From Cystobasidiopsis lactophilus (lineage: Eukaryota > Basidiomycota > Agaricostilbomycetes > Agaricostilbales > Chionosphaeraceae): a stretch of 64,000 bases of DNA. A program made the position numbers and the translations under genes. Under the pieces are notes generated by a model. It did not search any database and had not been told where the DNA came from. It worked only from the letters and a program-made list of their open reading frames with translations. The stretch is from positions 4,060,448-4,124,447 of the forward strand of contig BCIO01000002.1 in NCBI GenBank assembly GCA_001599975.1. The letters run 5' to 3'. Every line of letters starts with the position of its first letter. Within the stretch, counting starts at the first letter, position 1. Below, one piece after another: positions 56,113 to 64,000 of this stretch.

Positions 56113-58829
56113 ATGTACAGCATAGAGGCAGAGCCATGCGCTTTCGAGTTCGAGGCCAGCAAAACAGCTCTGATCGTTATCGAGTGCGCTTGCCATCCAC
56201 ATTCGAGGCCCGAATTAGCGCTCACGAGTCTACGCCAGCATGCAGCGCGACTTCCTGGAAGATGGTGGCTTTGGAGATTTGCAGGGCCAGAACCTCTTGG
56301 GCAGGGTCAAGGCGGTCATCGAGCCGTGCCGCAAGCTGTTGGAGGCAGCACGGGAGGCCGGCCTGCTGGTCATTCACACTCGAGAAGGCAAGTCCGAACA
56401 GCAACTCCGTCCAACAAAACTAAGCAATAAGCGCAGGCCATCAACCAGATTTGTCCGACCTGTCAACGCCAAAGCGCGAGCGCCAACGCAAGGCCAACCC
56501 TTCACTTCGCACAACGACGATTGGTGATGCGGGCAAGGATGGCTCCAGGCTGCTCATCAGGGTGCGTATCGAGCATTCAAACAGAGCAGAGCGGGCAGCG
56601 TTGACGAGGGGTCGCAGGGCGAGAAAATGCACGGCATCGTCGAAGCCTTGCAAGCCCGTCCCGGGGAGCCCGTTATTGACAAGCCGGGCAAGGGGGCCTT
56701 CTATGGTACGGATCTGCACCGTATTTTGACCAGTAAGCGGTGTTTACGGCTGCTCATTTGGGCCCCTAGGCTGACCGGTTGGCCTGCGCATTGCCACCAT
56801 CCCTTCAGGCCGCTCCATCTCGCACTTGCTCATCGTCGGCGTGACTCTGGAATGCTGTGCGTCTCTGTGCTTTGTGGCTTCTATAGAGATTGCTGATGCT
56901 GGGACCCGGTGAACAGGCGTCACGACCACCTTGCGAGAGGGCAACGACCGTGGCTTTGAGTGTTGTTTGGTTGAGGACTGTTCGGACGGCTACGTCCCAG
57001 ACTACACCGGCCCCTGCGTCAGTATGACCTCCTACGCAGACGGGCTGTTCGGCTATGTCTCCTCCAGCAGCAAGATCCTGCCCATCCTCAAGCGAGCCGC
57101 TCAAGCCAACGCCACCAAATACGCCGCGGCCTGGGACGGCTCCTTGAATATCGACGTCCTGCAAGCGCACTACGCCAAAGGTACTCTCACCCCCAGCGCT
57201 GTTGTCAAAGAAGTGTATCTCCGGATCAAGCTGGAGAGCGCCGACCAGGCTGTGTGGCTCCACCTTCACCCTGAAGCAGCCGCCTTGGACCGAGCTGCTG
57301 CCCTTGAAAAGATGGCGCCTGCAGTGCGGCCGGCTCTTTGGGGCATCCCTTACTCAGTTAAAGACTCCATTGACGTGGCTGGCGTGCCCACTACCGGAGC
57401 CTGTCTAGCGTACGCTTTTGTTCGTGAGTTGTCCGTTACTTCGCCTGTCGTCATGGGTGCTTAAGTGAGCTCCAATCAGCTGAAAGGCACGCTACGACGG
57501 TCAATCTCTTAGAAGAGGCTGGCGGCATCTTCGTTGGCAAGGTCAACCTGGACCAGCTCGCCACTGGCCTAGTCGGCATGCGCTCACCTTACGGCGCACC
57601 GGCTTCGGTCTTTTCTAAAGCTCATGTGTCTGGCGGCTCGTCTTCTGGATCCTGTGTCTCTGTTGCTAGCGGCCAAGTGTCGTTCAGTTTGGCGACAGAC
57701 ACAGCGGGCTCTGGTCGGGTCCCAGCAGCTTTTGTGAGTTTGGACTTTTGATGGCCAACCCTTGACTAAGATCACTTTCATAGAATGGCATCGTCGGTTT
57801 CAAGCCCACTCGAGGCACTCTGTCGTCGGTTCCCACTCCTTACATTTGGGCGGCCACAGCTGAACCGGTAGAAACAGGTGCGACGGCGTGGTGCCCTGTT
57901 GCCCTCAACTCGACTGCATCGCTTTAGAGTGCTTAACACCTGCCGACGTTCGCCGAGTCTATAATGTGCTGCTGCAGTTTGACGCCACCGACCCCTTCGC
58001 TAAGCCTTGGATTCCGTCGTGGGCCTTGCACCCTCGTGCCGTCCTGCAACCGGCCGAAGAGTTTACGTTTGCCGTGAGTATCTAAAAGGACGACATCCGA
58101 GAGACTGCTGATTTGCTATATGCAGATCCCACCAGCAGACTGCGAATCGAGATCTTACCTGTGCCCGGAGTTTGAGTTGCTCTTCCAGAAGGCCGTCAAC
58201 CTCATCAGTTCCCCTAAAGTCTCCGGCAAGGCAGCTGCTGTTGACTACACCATCTTCGAGAACGCCGGTCGCTTGCTGTACGAAGGCAGCTTTGTCGCTG
58301 AACGTGTGGCTGGCATTCAAGAGTGGTTCAACAAGCACCCCAAACCTACCGATGGCTCATCTGACGCCCTCCTGCCCGAAATCCGCTCCATCTACGACAA
58401 TGCAGCCAAATCCTTCACAGCTTGTGATGCGTGGAACGACAACCGCAAGATGATGGAGTATCAGCGCCAAGCGCAAGGGCAGTTCCAGAAGTTTCAAGTC
58501 TTGATCGTTCCCACCGCGCCTTTTCACCCTTCCAAAGCTGAGTACACGAACGACCCGCTCATGTCCAATCATCGCCTGGGCAAGGTGAGCCATGCCTTCC
58601 TTCTGTCCGTCTCACACCTGCCTCCGCTCATCATCAGCTCCTCTAGTTCACCCACTTTGGCAACATCCTCGACTTGTGTGGCTGCCAAGTTCCGGCTGGC
58701 GTCACTTCGGAAGGCATGCCATTTGGGGTCACTGTTCTCGGTCCGTCCTTTGCGGAAGGGGTGGTGCTCGAGGTGGCGCAACGGATCGTGGACGCCAACG
58801 GCATCAAGCCGGGCAACATCAAACTTTAG
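56113..58829 (+). CDS. Isochorismatase-family hydrolase fused to allophanate-hydrolase-like amidase
   Basis: Two-domain enzyme. Domain 1 (about residues 1-230) is a cysteine hydrolase of the isochorismatase fold: ALIVIDMQRDFLE (catalytic Asp, rebuilt across an intron), LLVIHTREG, VIDKPGKGAFYGT (catalytic Lys) and LIVVGVTLECCVTTTLREGN (catalytic Cys), DRGFECCLVEDC. Among relatives this most resembles biuret amidohydrolase. Domain 2 is an amidase-signature enzyme: GTLTPSAVVKEVY, LWGIPYSVKDSIDVAGVPTT (catalytic Lys), LVGMRSPYGAPASVF, VSGGSSSGSCVSVASG, ATDTAGSGRVPAAF (cis-Ser and nucleophile), GIVGFKPTRGTLS. These match allophanate hydrolase (AtzF/Dur2 amidase half), whose C-terminal extra domain is absent. 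It ends GIKPGNIKL. Biuret to allophanate to ammonia and CO2 in one chain is the natural reading. All junctions are GT-AG. Confidence 0.85.
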
Positions 58830-58967
58830 TTTGCACCTAGACAGGAAGCATGCATTGTAGAACCATCGCTCTAGACGCTCCCACTTGCTGCTCTCCCTTC
58901 CCTGAACGTCTCGCACGGACACTTTTCGGTTTTTCTGTATCCGCAGCCGCCATTCTTGCTTTTCGAC

Positions 58968-59634
58968 ATGCCCGATATCAAGACGTTCCAAATCACGCTG
59001 GCTGGCCTCCCTGTACGGGCCGAAGGAGAACCTGCATCTGCTCGCGATTCCTACACCAACCCGCTGGACTGCATGCTTTTGACATGGCCCCTTGGCACAC
59101 ATGCCTCTAATCCAAACTGGGTGCTCAGTCTATGCAAGAAGTCGGACTTGCCAGAGTACGAGACTGGGGTCATGGCTTTCTTGACGGCTTCGAGCCCCGC
59201 GCCGATAGAGCAGCAAACCTACAGCACGGGTCCAGCCCGAGATATGCTCCGGTTCTGGTCTAAAGACTACGACAGAGCGCAACAGGAGATCTTTGAGCAG
59301 CTGGTGGAGCACGGCATCATGAAGAAGGTTGGAATCACGAAGAAGCAGGGCTTCGTCGAGCTGCAGCAGTACGAGGTTTCGCTCGAGGAGGGCGAGTATT
59401 CGAGGCAGTGCAGCAACAGTACGGAGTGCGAGAACCGGGAGTATGTGGACGGCGAAAGGTTCAAGAGGTGTGGCAAATGCCAGCGTCGATTCTATTGCTC
59501 CGTCAAGTGCCAATCAGGTTGGTACCATTTGACCTTAGCCAAATGAAAGCCTTTCATTTGGCTCAAACGTTCTCTCAACAGATGACTGGGCTGTGCACAA
59601 GAGGTCATGCAAGAAGCCGGCTTCCTCCGTTTGA
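58968..59634 (+). CDS. MYND zinc-finger protein
   Basis: Starts MPDIKTFQITLAGLPVRAEG. The first about 130 residues have no recognised domain (LLTWPLGTHASNPNWVLSL, RFWSKDYDRAQQEIFEQL). The C-terminus is a MYND finger: CSNSTECENREYVDGERFK, RCGKCQRRFYCSVKCQS, then after an intron DWAVHKRSCKKPASSV with TGA at 59632-59634. Cysteine and histidine spacing (C-x5-C ... C-x2-C ... C-x3-C ... H-x3-C) fits the MYND pattern, a protein-protein interaction module. It begins 139 bases after the hydrolase fusion on the same strand. Function unknown. Confidence 0.85.
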
Positions 59635-59726
59635 CGGCATTCGTCATCTCCGTCCTTCGACCTCATCGCTACCCGCTTTGTGGAGCAATCTACATTACAA
59701 AACTACGGAGAGGTAGTGCTGGGAGG

Positions 59727-60105
59727 ATGCTTCTGGAGAAAGGCCTCCAAGCTGTCGCCACAGCCAACGTCTCGGAGCCGACGCTGGGCAGCGTACAAAT
59801 AAGGCCGTTCAGGAAGACGGGCGCCATGCTGGCCGCCTCAGACGAATTTGAGGTACGAAGGACACAAGTGACTCAGGGTGGACGTCCGGGAACAAGGCAC
59901 GGTGGCATGGGAGGGCGAGAGTTGAATTCAGAAAAGTTGCCCTGTGAGCGGCAGCACACTTATGGCCGGGCTCGCTCTTGACCCCTTGCAGCGGCTTCAA
60001 AAGTTCAGACTCATCGAACGTGGCGCCAAATTGCAAGAAAAAGTCCTCGTCAAGCAAATCCGCCGACTAAACGCCCTCTCCCTCGGTCGGGCTCCGAATG
60101 TGTAA
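59727..60105 (+). CDS. Small basic protein, unrecognised
   Basis: MLLEKGLQAVATANVSEPTL ... RKTGAMLAASDEFE, then an intron with a GTACGA donor and CTTGCAG acceptor joins to RLQKFRLIERGAKLQEKVLV and KQIRRLNALSLGRAPNV with TAA at 60103-60105. It is helical and strongly basic at the C-terminus, reminiscent of small organellar ribosomal or assembly proteins, but I recognise no family. The frame is also open upstream to 59607 inside the MYND gene's last exon, so it may instead be an alternative 3' part of that gene. Confidence 0.4.
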
Positions 60106-60386
60106 AGCCATGCTACAGTCCAGGCACGACGCGAACGTATATAGAAGGTGTTTGACTTAAGAGCGCGCCTGTGCCGGTCGCCCTAAAGAGAACAAGTGAG
60201 AATCAAGCTCGAGGCGCGTCGGAGTGGGTCTTACCTGACCACAGGCGGCCTTGAACTCTCACAAGGAAGCTCCAGGAATGCTAATAAGCAAGGATCAGAT
60301 GATACCGAAAGGTCGCCTGCGGAGGGCAGTGGTGTACATACTGTGGCAGGCTGCTTGTCGAAGTCAACTGCCCCCCAATCTGCCCC

Positions 60387-60891
60387 TCAAACTCGGCGCC
60401 TCTTGTGAGACTTGGGTTGATGTTTGCCCTTCTTGCATCCCACATCATCGTATTGACGGTCGCAGCAAGTCCACACGAAGGCTTCGGGAAACTCGTTTCG
60501 GTTCGCCTCCGTGTCCATTGGCCCGTGGCAATCTTCGTCGTGATCAGCAAAGACATCCGAGCTGTCGTCAAGCTCAACATTGCCTATAAACGCACAAGAA
60601 GGGCAATCAGAAGCGGAACGGGAAGCGTGTACAACAGACAGCCGTCGCACCATCGTGGTAGCGGCACTTCGCCTTGGCATCCAGCACCGTGTCGTACTCC
60701 TCATCACAATTCTCGCAAACTTCGTAGCGGGACACAACAACCGAAGACTCGCTGTTGGCGGTGAGAAGCTTTTCGATGTGCTTTCGAGTGGCGGCATCGC
60801 CCGAGCAGAGGGCTTTCAACGTCACTCGCAACCGCTCTTCGGTGGCTTCGTTGATGACCGCGTAGAGGGGATCTTCATTGCTGCGGGACAT
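60387..60891 (-). CDS. CHORD-like zinc-binding protein
   Basis: Starts MSRSNEDPLYAVINEATEE. The first part is helical (LRVTLKALCSGDAATRKHIE). A Cys/His cluster follows: SRYEVCENCDEEYDTVL, KCRYHDG (split by an intron with GTGCGA donor and TTTATAG acceptor), an acidic insert (DSSDVFADHDEDC), then FVWTCCDRQYDDVGCKKGK and HQPK. The order C-x2-C ... C-x-Y-H-x-G ... W-T-C-C ... G-C-x-x-G-x-H is that of a CHORD-like zinc module. Ends KSHKRRRV, a basic tail that could be a nuclear signal. Partner unknown; CHORD proteins usually work with Hsp90/Sgt1, but this protein has a single, divergent module. Confidence 0.65.
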
Positions 60892-61111
60892 GCTGTCGCG
60901 CTGAGAGTACTAGCTGGGAGAGCGCCGGGAGCAAGTCGTCGCTGCGGTGCAAACGTGCAAACCCCGTGCAAAACAACAAACAACAATGAACAACAACAAC
61001 AAAGCTCGGGGCATTTGCGACTGGGACGACGGGAGCCACAGCAGTTGCCAGAGATGCACAAGGTACAAAGCCGAGTCAGAGAACCCGTTCCAATTCTACA
61101 TAAAGCACGTC

Positions 61112-61974
61112 TCAAGCCACTACCACCGACAGGCTGTAGCCATCATACCCCTTCGCGCCGACGGTCTGGATGCAAGTGCTGTCCAATTGAGGCGTCTGAC
61201 CAAGGAGCTTCAAGTACTTTGTGACAGCCACGACACTGCAAGCCGTTGGAATGATTGAATGGACCCGTGAGCAATCAAAAGCGAGAACACAACCCACTTT
61301 GCATCTTTGCTCTTGCGGTCAGAGATTTGGCCTTTGCGAACGACGTTGTCAGATATGATGGTGGTGCCAACTTTCGAGAGCTTAAGTAGTGACTCCAAGT
61401 AGATCGGGTAGGCTGTGGAAGACAGTTCCACATTAACTCCGGTTAAATGAGCTCGACACTGAAAGGGTCCTCACAAGGCTTGTCGGCATCCAGAAAGATG
61501 AAGTCAAACTTCTCGCCACTGCTGAAGAGGTCGGGCAGCGTTTTCCGGGCGTCGCCCACTTTGACCTCCACGATGTCGGCGAACCCGGCCCTCGCAATGT
61601 TCGCCTCGGCCACTTTGGCATGCTTCGGGTCGTATTCGCAAGTCACGACTCTTCCTCCATTAGCTTTCGCCGCCTTGAGAGCTCGGAGAATGAGCTGTGA
61701 CGCGAGACAGTGTCAGAAGCGAATGGCTCGCCTTGGCCAACCAAATGGTGGAATAGCCAGCCAGAGTTCCCACTTCCAGAATAGAGGCAGCCTTCATGGA
61801 CAGCGCTTGAAGGTATAGCATCTTGCCCTGAGGTGGCGAGACGGCTATATCGGGTAGGCCCTCCTTCTCGATGCTATCAATAGCAGCTTGCAATCCAGCA
61901 TCTGCGGGCAGCAAGTGCTCCGTGATGAACTCGTCGGACTTGAGCCACGCTGGTTCAGGAGTGTACCAAGACAT
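61112..61974 (-). CDS. SAM-dependent O-methyltransferase, family 3 (caffeoyl-CoA/catechol type)
   Basis: Starts MSWYTPEPAWLKSDEF (an in-frame Met at 62208 would add an Arg-rich, presequence-like leader of 78 residues). It continues with LPDIAVSPPQGKMLYLQA, then ASILEVGTLAGYSTIWLAK, the SAM-binding G-x-x-x-G motif, RVVTCEYDPKHAKVAEANI, VGDARKTLPDL and FDFIFLDADKP (metal Asp). After further introns come YPIYLESLLKLSKVGTTIIS-D-N (metal-binding D-N) and, from the last exon, LLGQTPQLDSTCIQTVGAKG, ending YSLSVVVA. The intron at 61695-61731 is 37 nt and uses a GC donor (GCGAGC). It is divergent from GRC3, whose start is 245 bases from this one. Confidence 0.85.
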
Positions 61975-62219
61975 TTGAAGCGAATTTGCAGGGGCGGACA
62001 GGCAGAGGCCCGAGACCCGAGAGGCAGGTGAAACGAGGCGGCGAGATGGGCACGCAGAGCGACAGCGAGGCAAGCGGCGGGCGATGGAAGCGGCCAGGGT
62101 GGATTGACGTGCAGTAGCCTTAAAGCAGGACTTGGCCGACCAGGAGCAAGACGCAATCAGTCCAAAGCAGTGCATGCGGCCAAACCCCTCATCTTCCGCA
62201 GCAGCCACAGCATCATCAT

Positions 62220-64000
62220 ATGGCGGGCGAGTTGTCAGCGTTGGCGGCCAAGCGGGCGAAGGCAGCTCTGGCCAGCGCGAACACGATCGTGCCCTCGACG
62301 CCGGTCCAGCCAGCCGAGCAACAGGAGCAGGAGCAGGAAGCGCACGACGAAGAAGCAGAGCAAGAGGCGTTCGCTCAGCCGCCCTCGCCCAAGCGCCTCA
62401 AAACCAGCTACAGCCGGTCCACGTTCAACAGCAGCGGCCTAGAAGAGGGCAGCCAGGTGTCCGCCGGCGAGTTCGGGTCCGTCTCTGAAGGGGAATGCTT
62501 GTCCTCGCACTCGCCCGTCGCTGGCGCCAATATTGTGCGCATGACTGGCCATAAGGGCATCGCTGTGGCTTTGGAACTGGGCGAGGTGAGCTTGCACAGT
62601 ACTTATACAAAGCCCGAGCCCGATCTAAAGCGAGAATGATGGCAGAATATTGTGGCCATGGGCTCGTTTACGCTTTCTGTTTTGCGTGGCCAGATCACCA
62701 TCCACGGCGCCATTTTGACGCCTCACAGCAAGCCAATGGTCGTTCATGCTCCTCTAACCCATCCACTGCCGTCCATCCAAGCCGTGGACGCCCCGGAAGC
62801 GTCGACGTCCTCTCCGCCCCGAAAACTGCCATCGGCTCCCTTTCCGGCTTTTGAGCAACCCTGCATCATTTTGTTGCAGCCTGTGTCCGACGGTCTATTA
62901 GGGCTAGAACCGCTGGCCAAAAGAGCTGGCATAATCGGCTTGTCATTCGAAATGTTTCGCCGGAAGCACCCCGGGGAGTGGACCGGCTCGACGTTCGAGA
63001 TTCTGTATGAACCTCTCAAGGACGCGCTAGTCTTAAGCCCGCTGGAAATCTGGGAGGAGGTGGTTTCAGCGGCCCTCGAAGCGGACAGCGATCGCATGTG
63101 TATTATGGTTCAGGGTGCAAAGGCATCCGGCAAGAGCTCGCTTGCTAGGCTGTTTGTCAATCGACTACTAACGCAGTGTGTTGCTTTCACTCCATCTCAC
63201 TAGGGATACAAAGTCCTCAAAGTGGCTGCGCAGGTACGAAAAAGTGGCGTGGCTGGACCTCGACCCGGGGCAAACCGAATTTAACCCGCCTGGTCAAATT
63301 GCTCTGCATATCCTAGACTCGCCCATCTTATCAGCACCCTTCGCTAACAACTTTTCGCCCACACGAGCGCACTTTACCGGCGCCATCACGCCCTTGCACA
63401 ACCCGGAACTCTATTTCCGCTCCTTTCAAGACCTCTACCAGCACTACCTAGACAATCATTTGAGCAACAACGTGCCACTGGTCGTCAATACTTGCGGTTG
63501 GAACAAAGGCAAAGGGGCAGAACTCCTTCTGCGCATCCAAGCCCACCTAGAGCCTACTCTCTCTTTCCTCCTGTCGACCAACCCTCCGCCGGTTTCAGAA
63601 CATCTCCCTCTGACTTTATTACCTGCTGTGTCGACCCCGTCTAAAATTAAGCTGACAGCGGCCGACCACCGCCAACTATCGCTCCTCAGCTATTTCCATT
63701 TTTCGATGCCAACGCGCACCTGGGACTTCACTACTCCCCTCTCGGCCCAGGCCCCCGTTGTCGCCGACTGGACCAGGGACGTGTCACAAGTCCACCTGCT
63801 GCAAGGGGCGGTCGAACCCCAGCATGTGCTCTACACCCTGAACGGCAGCGTGGTCGCCCTACTCGAGCAAAGCGAGCCGGAACAGCGATCGGCTGGAGAC
63901 CAGAATTTTCCCTACACTCCCAATGCGCCACTCCCATCTCCGGAAAACAGCAATTGCCTAGGGCTGGCCGTCATCCGGTCCATCTTGCCACAAAGCCACC
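62220..64000 (+). CDS. GRC3: GRC3-type polynucleotide 5'-hydroxyl-kinase (cut by window end)
   Basis: Clp1/Grc3-family RNA 5'-kinase, required for ITS2 processing in pre-rRNA. It starts MAGELSALAAKRAKAALAS with a disordered, acidic/Gln-rich N-terminus. After an intron come NIVAMGSFTLSVLRGQITIH (beta-rich N-domain), MCIMVQGAKASGKSSLARLF (Walker A G-x4-G-K-S), then after the intron GTGTGT...CACTAG KVAWLDLDPGQTEFNPPGQI (Walker B plus the family's D-P-G-Q motif), RAHFTGAITPLHNPELYF, NNVPLVVNTCGWNKGKGAEL and HFSMPTRTWDFTTPLSAQAP. It runs off the window at 64000. The missing C-terminus is probably mirrored by the duplicated fragment at 46396-46952. Confidence 0.92.

Overview
The window is nuclear DNA of an intron-dense fungus, most likely a basidiomycete. 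Genes sit on both strands a few tens to a few hundred bases apart. Most are cut into small exons by GT-AG introns of about 45-70 nt that often carry CTGAC/CTGAT/CTAAC branch sites, and there are no bacterial operons or Shine-Dalgarno sites. An N gap at 49176-49425 and single Ns show that this is a draft assembly. All gene models below were spliced by eye, so starts and exon edges are approximate unless stated.

Layout. 0.5-5.9 kb: two tandem GNAT acetyltransferases (-), a GH71 alpha-1,3-glucanase (+) and a Ser/Thr-rich single-pass membrane protein (-). 6.4-8.7 kb: an RdRP C-terminus-like protein and a mitochondrial-type membrane protein (+). 8.8-15 kb: an 18-exon glutathione-dependent formaldehyde dehydrogenase (-) with 9-nt and 7-nt microexons, then a remarkable tandem array of tiny symmetric exons with similar introns in an eIF5B-N-terminus-like gene (-), then a decayed copy of the dehydrogenase 5' exons. 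15-20.3 kb: alpha/beta hydrolase, SDR and a four-SANT protein (all -). 20.6-21.5 kb: a 0.43-kb tandem repeat. 22.5-28.8 kb: AKR7-type reductase (+), Rad53/Chk2 kinase (-) and an MFS transporter (-). 29.5-33.6 kb: a SANT-family gene, then a second MFS paralog. 34-44.4 kb: HEM12, rhomboid protease, EMG1, SCO1, two paralogous His/Cys-motif proteins (one ending in a Zn2Cys6 cluster) and THR4. 44.5-49.4 kb: two further SANT-family copies with their duplicated upstream regions, separated by a duplicated 3' piece of GRC3 and ending in the gap. 49.8-64 kb: small HMG-like protein, DUF1749 hydrolase, thymine-DNA glycosylase, NCS1 permease, a biuret-hydrolase/allophanate-hydrolase-like fusion, MYND protein, CHORD-like protein, O-methyltransferase and the start of GRC3.

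How genes work together. Most are independent housekeeping genes (heme, threonine, copper delivery to cytochrome oxidase, 18S rRNA modification, rRNA processing, DNA repair and checkpoint). The clearest functional unit is the divergent pair of NCS1 permease and isochorismatase-amidase fusion, which looks like uptake plus two-step breakdown of a urea-like nitrogen source such as biuret.

Most unusual: the microexons, the GC-AG introns (at least six candidates), the exon-intron array whose introns share an ATCAG...CTGAT inverted repeat around the branch site, the unrecognised His/Cys domain pair and the biuret/allophanate fusion.
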